A DNA stretch of 64,000 nucleotides from contig JAEUVO010000042.1 of the NCBI GenBank assembly GCA_016786885.1, positions 1-64,000 of the forward strand. The letters are read 5' to 3'. The notes under the pieces are model-generated. The model saw only the letters and a program-made list of their open reading frames with translations, was not told the DNA's origin and did no database searches. Made by a program: the position numbers and the translations under genes. Of this stretch, positions 36,759-46,146 are shown piece after piece (within the stretch, counting starts at the first letter, position 1; each line of letters opens with the position of its first letter). Source of the stretch: Chitinophagaceae bacterium (GTDB lineage: Bacteria; Bacteroidota; Bacteroidia; Chitinophagales; Chitinophagaceae).

Positions 36759-37911
36759 GCATTACATAATTATTTACATCATCTGCAGTAATTGATTTGC
36801 CTGAGAGAATCACCAACCTTTCCACCACGTTTCGAAGTTCCCTGATATTACCTGTCCAGTTGTACTGCTGCAAAAGAGTAATCGCATCTGCATCAATTAC
36901 TTTTTTAGCAATTCCATAATCTGAGCATATATCAACCAGGAACTGATCCACCAACAAAGGAATATCATCTCTCCTGTCATTTAAGGATGGAACATGTATA
37001 AGTATAACGCTAAGCCGGTGGTATAAGTCAAGCCTGAAATTTTTTGCCTCCACTTCCTTCAACAGATCTTTATTGGTAGCAGCGATCACCCTTACATCCA
37101 CATTGATATCCTTATCTGCACCAACCCTCGTAATCTTTCCTTCCTGCAGTGCCCGTAATACCTTGGCCTGAGCATTGGCACTCATGTCACCGATCTCGTC
37201 AAGAAAAAGAGTTCCTCCGTTAGCTGATTCAAATTTTCCTATCCTTTGTTTTATAGCTGAGGTGAAAGAACCTTTTTCATGTCCGAATAATTCACTTTCG
37301 ATAAGCTCGGTAGGGATAGCGGCACAGTTTACCTCTACGATTGGTCCAGCCGACCTGTTACTTTTTTCATGTATCCAGCGGGCTACCAACTCTTTACCCA
37401 CCCCATTTTCGCCTGTAATAAGTATACGGGCATCTGTAGGAGCCACTTTCTCTATTGTTTCCTTGATTTTTTTTATGGGTGCTGATTCCCCTATCATTTC
37501 CTGTACACGGCTGACTTTCCGTTTGAGCACTTTGGTCTCAGAAACCAGGCTGCTTTTATCCATTGCATTGCGGATAGTGATAAGCAGACGGTTCAGATCA
37601 GGTGGTTTGGAAATATAATCATAGGCTCCTTTTTTAACGGCCTCCACTGCTGTTTCAATGTTTCCATGGCCAGATATCATAATCACCGGAACATCTGCAT
37701 TCACCTCACCTGCTTTTTGTAAAAATTCAATACCATCCAGTTTAGGCATCTTGATATCACACAAAACAAGGTCGTAAGTCTTATCCTTGAATTTCTTTAA
37801 TCCCTCTTCCCCATCTGCCGCTTCTTCGATCTTATACCCTTCAAAAGAAAGTATTTCGGTCAGTGTTTTACGAATCGCCTTTTCATCATCAATGATCAAT
37901 ATATCAGCCAT
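36751..37911 (-). CDS. Sigma-54-type response regulator (NtrC-like) without DNA-binding domain
   Basis: 386 residues. The receiver domain (1-120) has phospho-acceptor Asp52 in LVLCDIKMP, and the AAA+ domain (140-380) has Walker A GENGVGKE (167-174), sigma-54 contact loop GSFTSA (214-219, consensus GAFTGA) and Walker B GGTLFLDEI (232-240). The protein ends right after the AAA+ lid (NNYVMPK); the C-terminal Fis-type helix-turn-helix of NtrC is absent. It likely acts from solution or via a partner. No histidine kinase gene lies in the window. Confidence 0.92.
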   Translation of the reverse strand: MADILIIDDEKAIRKTLTEILSFEGYKIEEAADGEEGLKKFKDKTYDLVLCDIKMPKLDGIEFLQKAGEVNADVPVIMISGHGNIETAVEAVKKGAYDYISKPPDLNRLLITIRNAMDKSSLVSETKVLKRKVSRVQEMIGESAPIKKIKETIEKVAPTDARILITGENGVGKELVARWIHEKSNRSAGPIVEVNCAAIPTELIESELFGHEKGSFTSAIKQRIGKFESANGGTLFLDEIGDMSANAQAKVLRALQEGKITRVGADKDINVDVRVIAATNKDLLKEVEAKNFRLDLYHRLSVILIHVPSLNDRRDDIPLLVDQFLVDICSDYGIAKKVIDADAITLLQQYNWTGNIRELRNVVERLVILSGKSITADDVNNYVMPK

Positions 37912-38022
37912 GAATAATTATTTAAAGCGTAAAAATAAATGATTTGATTTGAAGCCGGGCAATGAACAGGTTAAAGAAAAAATTAAGGAAGGAAAATTTT
38001 CTGGCAACAGCAGAAAAAAATA

Positions 38023-38092
38023 GAGGCCGGGTAGAAACCCAGCCTCGTTTTAAAATCCAATATCCTATGAAAAACCAAGGCAAAGATGCAGT
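38023..38092 (+). ncRNA. Candidate structured leader or small RNA: hairpin followed by a 10-codon mini-ORF
   Basis: Stem GAGGCCGGGT (38023-38032) with ACCCAGCCTC (38037-38046), a 4-base loop, then GTTTTAAAAT. About 10 bases later an ATG opens a ten-codon frame (MKNQGKDAVN) that ends at TAA. It lies in the 293-base gap before the sigma-54 regulator and after pdhB, on the opposite strand to both. No family is assigned; the Flavo-1-type Bacteroidota motif is one possibility to test. Function unknown. Confidence 0.35.
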
Positions 38093-38163
38093 TAATTAAT
38101 TGAAACGTTGCACCTTACCCGAACTTTTTTTTACAAACATGTTTTATTGTCAAAAAATAAAAA

Positions 38164-38185
38164 AAGCCCCGTATATACGGGGCTT
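38164..38185 (-). terminator. Intrinsic terminator after pyruvate dehydrogenase E1 beta
   Basis: A perfect 22-base palindrome (AAGCCCCGTAT and its complement) lies 20 bases after the stop. On the minus strand it is followed by TTT, an A and a further T run. This is a strong rho-independent terminator. Confidence 0.85.
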
Positions 38186-38204
38186 AAAAATGTGAATAAC
38201 TCAA

Positions 38205-39194
38205 TTATTTTACCTGGTACATCACTTCTTTCACCAGTTTAACTGTTCTTGGTACATCGGGCAGGGCAGCTGCAACCAGGTTAGGTGCATAATGCAGCGG
38301 TGCATCGGCAGCTGTAATACGCCGGATCGGCGCATCAAGGTAGTCGAACCCCTCTTTTTGTATGCGGTAGGTGATTTCGGAGGAAACCGAACCAAATGGC
38401 CACTGCTCCTCAACAATTACCAGGCGATTTGTTTTCTTTACACTTTCAAGAATAGTTATCCAGTCGAGCGGACGTATGGTGCGAAGATCGATAACCTCAG
38501 CACTGATACCTTCTTTTTCCAATTCGACGGCCGCAGCTAGTGCTACTTTCATCATTTTATTGAAAGAAACAATGGTCACATCACGACCAGTTCGTTTAAC
38601 ATCAGCCTTACCCAGTTCAATATAATACTCTTCGTCAGGCACATCGCTTTTGTCTCCGTACATCAGTTCACTTTCCATAAACATTACGGGATCTTCTTCG
38701 AAACGGATGGCTTGTTTCAATAATCCCTTTGCATCATAACCATTACTTGGCGAAACCACTTTAATTCCGGGAATATTTGCATACAGGGATTCAAATGCTG
38801 TCGAGTGCTGTGCTCCGAGCTGACCAGCAGAACCATTTCCACCTCTAAATACAATCGGGCAAGAAATTTGTCCGCCGCTCATTGCCAGCATTTTACTGGC
38901 CGTATTGAGAATTTGATCTAAAGCCAAAACAGCGAAATTCCAAGTCATGAATTCAACAATTGGTCGCAATCCATTTTGAGCAGAACCAACACCAATGGCC
39001 GTAAAACCCAATTCTGAAATAGGTGTGTCAATAATTCTTTTAGGTCCAAATTCTGCCAACATTCCCTGGCTAACTTTATAAGCACCATTATACTCTGCCA
39101 CCTCTTCACCCATCAGGTAAACCCGTTCATCTCGTCTCATTTCCTCACTCATTGCTTCCCTCAGGGCATCACGAAATGCAATAGATCTTGCCAT
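38205..39194 (-). CDS. pdhB: Pyruvate dehydrogenase E1 component, beta subunit
   Basis: 329 residues: the thiamine-diphosphate Pyr domain at the N-terminus (GEEVAEYNGAYKVSQG, DTPISELGFTAIGVG), then a transketolase C-terminal domain (DLRTIRPLDWITI, VEEQWPFGSVSSE). Partner of the E1 alpha subunit in oxidative decarboxylation of pyruvate. The alpha, E2 and E3 genes are not adjacent, so the complex genes are dispersed. It is monocistronic by position: a terminator-like hairpin lies before it and a strong one after it. Confidence 0.95.
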   Translation of the reverse strand: MARSIAFRDALREAMSEEMRRDERVYLMGEEVAEYNGAYKVSQGMLAEFGPKRIIDTPISELGFTAIGVGSAQNGLRPIVEFMTWNFAVLALDQILNTASKMLAMSGGQISCPIVFRGGNGSAGQLGAQHSTAFESLYANIPGIKVVSPSNGYDAKGLLKQAIRFEEDPVMFMESELMYGDKSDVPDEEYYIELGKADVKRTGRDVTIVSFNKMMKVALAAAVELEKEGISAEVIDLRTIRPLDWITILESVKKTNRLVIVEEQWPFGSVSSEITYRIQKEGFDYLDAPIRRITAADAPLHYAPNLVAAALPDVPRTVKLVKEVMYQVK

Positions 39195-39257
39195 CTTTTA
39201 ATACTTTTTAAGTGGGGCAAATTTAAGCGACAGGCTGCATAAAACCTAAAATCAAAA

Positions 39258-39274
39258 ACCCGCCTTCGGCAGGT
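39258..39274 (-). terminator. Hairpin terminator after the metallophosphoesterase gene
   Basis: ACCCGCC-TTC-GGCAGGT: 7-base arms with one mismatch and a 3-base loop. On the minus strand it is followed by TTTTTGATTTTA. It lies 54 bases after the stop. Confidence 0.6.
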
Positions 39275-39327
39275 ATTTCCTTCATTTTTCCAATAAAACT
39301 GGCCGATGGAATAGAAAAGAGAAGCCT

Positions 39328-40464
39328 CTACTCCCTGATAAGAAATTTCTCTCCCAAAACAGATGTCCTGTAGAATTTTCCTTTTTCGATGTACAATGCT
39401 TCCGAATGCCCTTTGTAATGCTGTACATCTGTATTAAAGACTTTCTTGTCAAATAAAGTACTTATGGTATCGGCAATTATGGTATGGCCGGTGGCTATAT
39501 ACCGGGCCCTGTATTGAAGTAGCGTACTGTCAATTGTTTGCTGAGTGGCTTTTATTGATCCGGTGTAATAACCCCTGTACCAAAAAGGTCCGAGATCACT
39601 ATACAGTAAATCGACGACAGCATTAGGATAGACATAGCTTGTATCAGCATAGAAGGGCCTCACCAGTTCATTAACTTTAGCTACCGGCAATTCCATAGTA
39701 TTCATAATAGCCGAGACACCCCCATGAACATATAATACATCTCCCACCTTTTGTAATACATTTTTTGTTCTTAACCACCTTCCCAGTTCTGACTGGTCAC
39801 TGTACAATGTCATATAGTTCTCATTCAGAAGGCTTGCATGATAAATATACTTTGGATGAACATACCGGAGGTCCCCGTTGAGGTTCATTATTTCATGATT
39901 GCCTAATACAAAATGAACATATCCCCCAGCAGCTTTAGCCTTATCTTCTAAAGAATAGATGAGCCATAAGACCTCCGTTACCCTGTCTCCCCTGTCAAAA
40001 AAATCACCCGTAAGAACAAGATGACCATCTCCAAATGTCCAGTTGAAATTTTCATCGATAACATGATTACCCTGCAACAATTTTCGAAAAGCGCCGAATG
40101 AACCCTCAATATCCGAAATAACAAGTTGCCTGCTTACTCTTCTAAAATCACTTTTTTCATTTTGCAATTTATCTTTTAACCGAACAGTGAATATTTTTCC
40201 CGGAATATCAGTGGCAACAGTAAGTGTAAGTTTATTTCTCTCGGCCAATACAACAGAATCAGTTTTCGTAGTTTTTATCCCCCCTTTCTCAAAAACATAG
40301 CTAACAAATACTTTATCATTTTTATATAGCACATATGGGCCATCTTCTTGCGGGGATGCATTCAAATTTGTCATTGCCTTTTTAATGGGAACTTGTATTT
40401 CTGGCGCCAGGATACCTGTAACCAACAGTGGAATAATGCCAAAAACAAGTTTTATTCTGTTCAT
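39328..40464 (-). CDS. Metallophosphoesterase (calcineurin-like), likely exported
   Basis: 378 residues. Metal-site motifs SDIEGSF, GDFFDRGD, LGNHE, VHGGVS and GHT identify a PPP-type phosphoesterase. The first motif has Glu where most relatives have His (SDIHG). A hydrophobic N-terminus (residues 5-20) suggests export, and about 100 residues of beta structure precede the catalytic domain. The substrate is unknown; PPP-like members act on phosphoproteins or dinucleotides. Confidence 0.87.
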   Translation of the reverse strand: MNRIKLVFGIIPLLVTGILAPEIQVPIKKAMTNLNASPQEDGPYVLYKNDKVFVSYVFEKGGIKTTKTDSVVLAERNKLTLTVATDIPGKIFTVRLKDKLQNEKSDFRRVSRQLVISDIEGSFGAFRKLLQGNHVIDENFNWTFGDGHLVLTGDFFDRGDRVTEVLWLIYSLEDKAKAAGGYVHFVLGNHEIMNLNGDLRYVHPKYIYHASLLNENYMTLYSDQSELGRWLRTKNVLQKVGDVLYVHGGVSAIMNTMELPVAKVNELVRPFYADTSYVYPNAVVDLLYSDLGPFWYRGYYTGSIKATQQTIDSTLLQYRARYIATGHTIIADTISTLFDKKVFNTDVQHYKGHSEALYIEKGKFYRTSVLGEKFLIRE

Positions 40465-40568
40465 AATATCTGTTTTTACAGATTATCTGAATGTATTGAC
40501 GGAACCTGTACTGATCCGGTTGCGCAATCATTTACGACTAAAGATATTTCAAATCATTTAACCAGTCA

Positions 40569-41033
40569 TTAGGACTTGGCAGCTCTTTCCCGGTTTTTCC
40601 AACTTTCAAATGTCATTTCAAACCTTATCTCACCTTTCCCATACAACCCGGCTTCCTGCCAGCCAGATTTTCTGTAAAATGATTCTGCCCTTGTACCCGG
40701 GGTAGTGCTCAGCCATATGACATCTGCGGTCTGTCCAAAGTACCAGTCCATCATTCTGTCATGCAATTGACGGCCTATCCCTTTTTTGTCGTAGCCCGGT
40801 TCCACAAACAATGCCCAGACATTCCTGTCTGTAACACTTACAATCGCAAATGCCACTATCCTCTCATTATCGGCATAGACCCACCCTTTTCCTCTTTGCG
40901 TTATATAATCTGCAACATCGCTGTCCGTAACCAATGAGGGGTCAGACAACTGATTTTCTTCAACATTATTCCTCACCCGTTGAATTTCTGGGATATCCAA
41001 TACTGTAGCTTCCCGAATACGATTTTTGCCCAT
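40569..41033 (-). CDS. GNAT family N-acetyltransferase
   Basis: About 154 residues with the GNAT acetyl-CoA motif VEPGYDKKGIGRQLHDRMM, a preceding strand NVWALFVEP and C-terminal FYRKSGWQEAG. Transfers acetyl from acetyl-CoA to an amine or amino acid that cannot be predicted. The ATG at 41033 (MGKNRIREA) is preferred to an upstream TTG at 41039. Confidence 0.87.
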   Translation of the reverse strand: MGKNRIREATVLDIPEIQRVRNNVEENQLSDPSLVTDSDVADYITQRGKGWVYADNERIVAFAIVSVTDRNVWALFVEPGYDKKGIGRQLHDRMMDWYFGQTADVIWLSTTPGTRAESFYRKSGWQEAGLYGKGEIRFEMTFESWKNRERAAKS

Positions 41034-41137
41034 AAGCAATAGAATAGGATTTAAGTTATTACTATTTTGCTTAACTCACATACGCAGGTTCGATATTTGT
41101 TCTACAACAATTATTATCTTCAATATTTAAAACAGTC

Positions 41138-41998
41138 ATGCGTCACTTATTATTTCTTATTAGCCTGTTCAGCCTTATACAGCAACTTTCTTCGCAGGAA
41201 AAAGTGGTTACAGAAACAGAACTCCAGTTTACACAGCGGTTTTCAGAATGTGAAAATCGTTGGGTAGCATTCCCAAAATCTGATAAGGATAATAAGTACC
41301 CTTTTGGATTTGTTTATATAGATGCACAGGCCGGTTTCACCTTTGATATGGAAGGCACTTTCTCTGTAATAAACGGGAGAATGGTCAGAGATAGTTTTGA
41401 AAAAAAAGGGAGTTTCAAATACCGGTTACAAACCAATACAAAAAAAGTAGCAGCATTATCTGCAGAGCACCTGGTTATACTAAAAGTAGACAGCATTCCG
41501 GGTTGGCTTAAAATCTATGCCGCTTACACCGATACAATAAGGCGACTTATCCGGTGGGGCTACCACTATAATCATGTAAACGAATGCCATACTGCTTTAA
41601 TCTTCCTCGAAAAAGCCTATAAACAAAAACCTCATGCGGAAGGACTTGAGTTTGAGCTATCATTCGCTTATAATGCATTAGGCAGGTATGATGAGGCGAT
41701 CAATGTGCTCAGCCTGGCTATCAAAAATGATCCAAAAAACATGCTTCTTATCCGTGAGTTAGGGTATTCCTACCTGGAGAAAAAAGATTATTTAAGAGCT
41801 ATTGCCATATACAAAGAGGGTATTGAAAAGTGCTCTGATGATGAATTGGCAACTAAAAGTGAAATGGCTGTGAACATGGCATCAGCTTACAAAGCAGCGG
41901 GCAATGAAGAACAATATAAGATCTGGGGTACGAAAGCAAAGGAATGGGCGCCAAAAGACTCTCCTATTTATAATCACCTGATAAAGCTGGGTTTCTGA
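41138..41998 (+). CDS. Exported TPR protein
   Basis: 286 residues. A signal peptide (MRHLLFLISLFSLIQQLSSQ) precedes an N-terminal part of unknown fold (20-150). Three to four tetratricopeptide repeats follow from about 165 (CHTALIFLEKAYKQKPHAEG, LGRYDEAINVLSLAIKNDPKN, DYLRAIAIYKEGIEK). Likely a periplasmic scaffold. The L,D-transpeptidase gene follows after about 60 bases, so a role in the envelope is possible. Confidence 0.78.
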   Translation: MRHLLFLISLFSLIQQLSSQEKVVTETELQFTQRFSECENRWVAFPKSDKDNKYPFGFVYIDAQAGFTFDMEGTFSVINGRMVRDSFEKKGSFKYRLQTNTKKVAALSAEHLVILKVDSIPGWLKIYAAYTDTIRRLIRWGYHYNHVNECHTALIFLEKAYKQKPHAEGLEFELSFAYNALGRYDEAINVLSLAIKNDPKNMLLIRELGYSYLEKKDYLRAIAIYKEGIEKCSDDELATKSEMAVNMASAYKAAGNEEQYKIWGTKAKEWAPKDSPIYNHLIKLGF

Positions 41999-42061
41999 TT
42001 CGTCTTATTGCAGTATTTTTATAGCCCTGCCCCGCAACACCACCATTAAAACCTCATAAGT

Positions 42062-43732
42062 ATGAAAATAAATATCCTGTATTTAACTGCCCTTATCATT
42101 CTGATTACAAGTTGCAAAAACGAAGAAAAAGATACTATCCCATCTGATGAAACTGTAATGGAAGATGTGGACGCTCCTGTTGAAAAAAGTAAGAAATCTA
42201 AAAAAATAACCGATCGGGATTATTCGATTACTAAATCCGAAGCCTATAACGACATGTTCCTTGATAGTATAGCGATGGAGCAATATATAGTAAACAGAAA
42301 GTTGCAGGGTAAAAAAATAGCACAGCGTATCCGAAGTTTTTACAATGCAAGAAATTATCAATATGCCTGGTTCTCCGGCAGCGGACTTACCGAACAAACC
42401 CGTTTCTTCTGGAATCAGTATGACTATGCGGTAACTCACCTGAAAGACACTACTATTGCTAATAGTGAGTTTTATAAACAAGCTGAGAGTTACCTGAATA
42501 TGGAGCAAATGAAACCCGGCAGTAATGACCCTATTGTTTTAAATACTGAATTTGGGTTTACAGAACATTTTATACGATACATTAACAGCACCTATGAAAA
42601 AGGGTTTGTAAAAAGAAAAGAGCAGGAAAAATTTATACCAATCAGGAAAACTGATCCATTAATAATGGCAGACTCACTGCTTACTAAAAAGCATAAAGAT
42701 GACAGATATTATGAGGATGTGAACGAAATGTATGGTAGCCTGAAAAAGAATCTGCAACTATATTATGACCTGGTAAAATCGGGTGGATGGAATAATATTC
42801 CTTCAATAAAAGGTTCTTTAAAAAAAGGGGATGTATCCCCTGCTATTCCACTCATTAAAAAAAGACTTCAACTCACACTGGATATGCCAGGGGCTGATAC
42901 AAGCTCTTTGTATAATGACACTCTTGAGCTGGCAGTAAAAAAATTTCAACGAAGACATGGGTATAAAGATGATGGCGTAATCGGTAATGAAACCATCAAA
43001 GAAATGAATATACCTGCTTCAAAAAGACTGATGCAGATACTTATAAATATGGACAGGATGCGCTGGCTTCCGCAAAAACCGGCTGGCAACCTTATTATCG
43101 TAAACATTCCTGAATTCATGCTTCATGTTTACGATGGTAGTAAAATTTTGTTTGACATGGTGGTTGTGGTTGGTAAGGTTGGCAACAATACCATGATGTT
43201 TAACGGCGACCTGAACCAGATATATTTCAGCCCCTACTGGAATGTGCCTGCCAGCATCATTAAAAACGAGATATTACCCGCCATGAAAAGAGATCCGGGT
43301 TACCTTGCAAGAAAGAACATGGAACAGATCGGCAATGGTATTCGTCAAAAACCTGGTCCCGGTAATGCACTTGGGAAAGTAAAGTTCATTTTCCCGAACA
43401 GTTTTAATATGTATTTCCACGACACACCTTCCAAAAGCCTTTTCGAAAGAGATAAAAGGGCCTTTAGCCATGGATGTATAAGGTTAAGCGATCCTCAAAA
43501 GATGGCCGAATGGCTGCTCAGGAACGAATCTGAATGGAATAAGGAGAAAATAATTTCTGCTATGAATCAAAAAGCTGAGAAAGGTGTACGCCTTAAACAA
43601 GCCGTTCCTGTTTTCATTATTTATTATACTGCATGGGTGGATGACAAGGGGCAACTTAACTTCAGAGATGATGTATATCAGCATGATGCTGACCTGGTAA
43701 AGAAAATGTTTACAGAAATACCATCATTATAG
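42062..43732 (+). CDS. L,D-transpeptidase lipoprotein (YcbB-like)
   Basis: 556 residues. Lipobox in LITSCKNE, a disordered acidic segment, a peptidoglycan-binding helical domain (SPAIPLIKKRLQLT, AVKKFQRRHGYKDDGVIG) and a C-terminal YkuD domain. The catalytic His and Cys472 lie in YFHDTPSKSLF and SHGCIRLSDP. It forms 3-3 peptidoglycan cross-links or anchors proteins to the wall from the periplasmic side of its membrane. The YcbB type is confirmed by length and the peptidoglycan-binding module preceding the YkuD domain. Confidence 0.93.
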   Translation: MKINILYLTALIILITSCKNEEKDTIPSDETVMEDVDAPVEKSKKSKKITDRDYSITKSEAYNDMFLDSIAMEQYIVNRKLQGKKIAQRIRSFYNARNYQYAWFSGSGLTEQTRFFWNQYDYAVTHLKDTTIANSEFYKQAESYLNMEQMKPGSNDPIVLNTEFGFTEHFIRYINSTYEKGFVKRKEQEKFIPIRKTDPLIMADSLLTKKHKDDRYYEDVNEMYGSLKKNLQLYYDLVKSGGWNNIPSIKGSLKKGDVSPAIPLIKKRLQLTLDMPGADTSSLYNDTLELAVKKFQRRHGYKDDGVIGNETIKEMNIPASKRLMQILINMDRMRWLPQKPAGNLIIVNIPEFMLHVYDGSKILFDMVVVVGKVGNNTMMFNGDLNQIYFSPYWNVPASIIKNEILPAMKRDPGYLARKNMEQIGNGIRQKPGPGNALGKVKFIFPNSFNMYFHDTPSKSLFERDKRAFSHGCIRLSDPQKMAEWLLRNESEWNKEKIISAMNQKAEKGVRLKQAVPVFIIYYTAWVDDKGQLNFRDDVYQHDADLVKKMFTEIPSL

Positions 43733-43886
43733 CAAATTGACCCAGTCTTGGGGTATTAAGGAAAAATAATGATGTCATTTTTGCCGTTCATACAAGTATT
43801 CATTCGCTGATAATTTGCAGGCAGCATTTTCTGCTTTTCAAATGCCTTAACCATACCGGCTGTACTAAACCAAAACAAAATGTTAT

Positions 43887-44195
43887 ATGGTAAGGTATAT
43901 TATGTCCTTTTCAGTGCCGTTTGACAGGCAAAGATCTGCGCAAAAAATAATTGATTTATATTTTGATTCCTTGTCAAAGAATGGGCCTGGCGGTATGCGA
44001 AGCCAGTGTTATGCTGATAATGATAATGAATGCCGGTTTGTACATCTAAAGAGCTTTAAAAAAGAGTCTATCGCTAATCATCACTTTAAGTCCGCCTCTT
44101 TCAGGGAATATATATTGCAATTAGAAAGTCTTTGTGGGAACCGGCTCTCTTTCTCAAGGCTTATGCAACAGCAAACATTTGAATCAATATATTGA
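43887..44195 (+). CDS. Unknown small protein upstream of the stress proteins
   Basis: 102 residues, not recognised; no signal peptide or membrane segment. Polar, with FDRQRSAQKIIDLYF and SFREYILQLESLCGNRLSFSRLMQQ as helical stretches. A later start at 43902 is possible (MSFSVPFDRQ). It precedes a universal stress protein gene by about 77 bases on the same strand. It may be a stress-related small protein or a spurious frame. Confidence 0.45.
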   Translation: MVRYIMSFSVPFDRQRSAQKIIDLYFDSLSKNGPGGMRSQCYADNDNECRFVHLKSFKKESIANHHFKSASFREYILQLESLCGNRLSFSRLMQQQTFESIY

Positions 44196-44272
44196 TGTCA
44201 CTCCGGTAATGTAAATGCTGCTTCGAAGAAAAAAACCACTAAATTTATCTTTTCGAAGCAAACCAACCAACC

Positions 44273-45058
44273 ATGCACAGAGTCATCATACCTGTTGACT
44301 TTTCAGAAACCTCATTGAATGCTGCCCGCTATACGGCAAAGATGCTGTCTGGCAAGGAAGAAACCCAGGCTGTACTATATCATAACTATGATACACATGA
44401 TGACTATGATATCTGTCAGAATTACCAGGAAAGCCTGAAAAAAGAATTTTATAAGGCCGGTGTGAAGAGTGTAGAATGTGAAAGTGAAATGGGTGGCGAC
44501 CTCATCGAAAATATATCCCGGCTGGCACACAGTATAAGGGCTTCCCTCGTTGTCATGGGTATAACAGGAAAATCAGCTATCCGGCAGGTAATGTTTGGCA
44601 GCAACACATTAAAACTGATCGACAAGAACCTCTACCCTGTAATGATAATACCACCTGATGCCGTTTATAAAGGGGTTACAAATATTGCTTTCGCAACAGA
44701 TTTCAAAAATGTAGAGCTTAGCACCCCATCTCAATTAATAGATTCTGTACTAAGCTTGTTTAACCCAAGAATGCATATTGTGCATGTAACCAAAGAGCAG
44801 GTTTCAGTTTTAACATCAGAAATGCAGGGCGAAAAAGAAAAACTGGAAACAATGTTTCTTCATTTTCAAAAGGAATTTCATTTTATTGCCAGTCATGATT
44901 TTTACGAAGCGTTGGATAAGTTCATTAATGGTCATAATATAGATATATTGGTAACTGTACCCAAGCACCAGAGTAATTCATCTTCCCTCTTCAAATCAAC
45001 ACATACAAAACGATTGGCCTATCACAGTCACATCCCCATCCTGGCGGCACATCAATAA
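44273..45058 (+). CDS. Universal stress protein (tandem USP domains), copy 1
   Basis: 261 residues with two USP-type halves. The first carries the ATP-binding motif (VVMGITGKSAIRQ, then GSNTLKLI). The second, from about 145, lacks it and is degenerate. A hydrophobic strand IIPVDFSET opens the protein. USPs bind ATP and respond to starvation and oxidative stress. An equally long paralogue lies 75 bases downstream, so the pair arose by tandem duplication. Confidence 0.9.
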   Translation: MHRVIIPVDFSETSLNAARYTAKMLSGKEETQAVLYHNYDTHDDYDICQNYQESLKKEFYKAGVKSVECESEMGGDLIENISRLAHSIRASLVVMGITGKSAIRQVMFGSNTLKLIDKNLYPVMIIPPDAVYKGVTNIAFATDFKNVELSTPSQLIDSVLSLFNPRMHIVHVTKEQVSVLTSEMQGEKEKLETMFLHFQKEFHFIASHDFYEALDKFINGHNIDILVTVPKHQSNSSSLFKSTHTKRLAYHSHIPILAAHQ

Positions 45059-45133
45059 TTTAACCCGGCTCAATTCTCTTTAGTCAACAATATTTGTAAC
45101 TTTATAGGATTCCCGCAAACAAAAACCGATCAA

Positions 45134-45919
45134 ATGCAAATCGTTATAGTTCCTGTTGATTTTTCAGAAACCTCAATTAATGCAGCTCGTTATGCCATGA
45201 AATTACTGACTGGTCACTATGGTGTAAATATGATACTGCATCATGTATACGAAAAAGCCGACGGAGCATCAGAAGCAAGTCAGCGATTAAGCAAGCTCAA
45301 AGATGAATTAATGACGATTGGCATCGTTAAAATAACAACACTGGCTGAAGAAGGAAGTGATTTCATAACTGAGCTTGAAAAACTTGCCCGCCACCAGCAA
45401 GCCAATCTTATTATAATGGGGATAACCGGGCGGTCTGCGATCGGGCAGACTTTTATCGGTAGTAATACCCTGAAGATGGTTAAACAAAAGATCTGTCCTG
45501 TGTTGATTATTCCGCCTGATTGCTCATATAATGAAATAAGAAATGTACTTCTTACATCAGATTTTAACAATGTGAATGCCAATACTCCCTCTGTTCCGAT
45601 AAAAAAAGTATTAAAACCTTTTCAACCAAGCCTTCATATCATGAATGTGAATAGCGAACATTATGTTGCTATCACCGAACAATACCAGGCTGAGAAAGAT
45701 AGATTAAGTGAAATGTTTGCGGAATTTAATCCCAATTTCTATTTTCTTGGTTTATATAATGTTGATGAAGCCATTAACCAGTTTGCGTCAGACAAGAAAA
45801 TTGACCTGATCATTATTATTCACAAAGAGCAAACCCTTTTCTCAAAACTCTTTGTAAAAAGTCATACAAAGAAACTGGCATATGAAAGCAATATTCCTGT
45901 CTTAGCCGTTCATGAATAA
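45134..45919 (+). CDS. Universal stress protein, copy 2
   Basis: 261 residues, the same length and layout as the copy before it: IVPVDFSETSINAARYAMK at the start, ATP motif IIMGITGRSAIGQ and GSNTLKMV in the first half, degenerate second half ending SNIPVLAVHE. Each copy has its own leader, with T/A-rich sequence upstream, so separate expression is possible. Confidence 0.9.
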   Translation: MQIVIVPVDFSETSINAARYAMKLLTGHYGVNMILHHVYEKADGASEASQRLSKLKDELMTIGIVKITTLAEEGSDFITELEKLARHQQANLIIMGITGRSAIGQTFIGSNTLKMVKQKICPVLIIPPDCSYNEIRNVLLTSDFNNVNANTPSVPIKKVLKPFQPSLHIMNVNSEHYVAITEQYQAEKDRLSEMFAEFNPNFYFLGLYNVDEAINQFASDKKIDLIIIIHKEQTLFSKLFVKSHTKKLAYESNIPVLAVHE

Positions 45920-46146
45920 GCTTTTATGCCTGTAAAAACAGCACTTGACCACCAGCGGACTAATGGTTACCTTTGCTGTATATCTTTATGAAGCGTTTTC
46001 AGAAATTAAGAACATGTATTCACACATTTGCAGAGCAATCGCTGCCTGCAAATTTCTATATCCCGGATTAATGCCGGGCATATCTGCTTAATAACCCATT
46101 ATCATCAGCCGGTTTTCCCGGAAAACATTATTCAACTGTTGCCAGT

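Noticed and set aside
45988..46071. 27-codon frame MKRFQKLRTC... before the arginase-family gene
   Set aside because: Too short and no supporting context; a weak CCCGG/CCGGG hairpin lies at its end but gives no evidence of translation.
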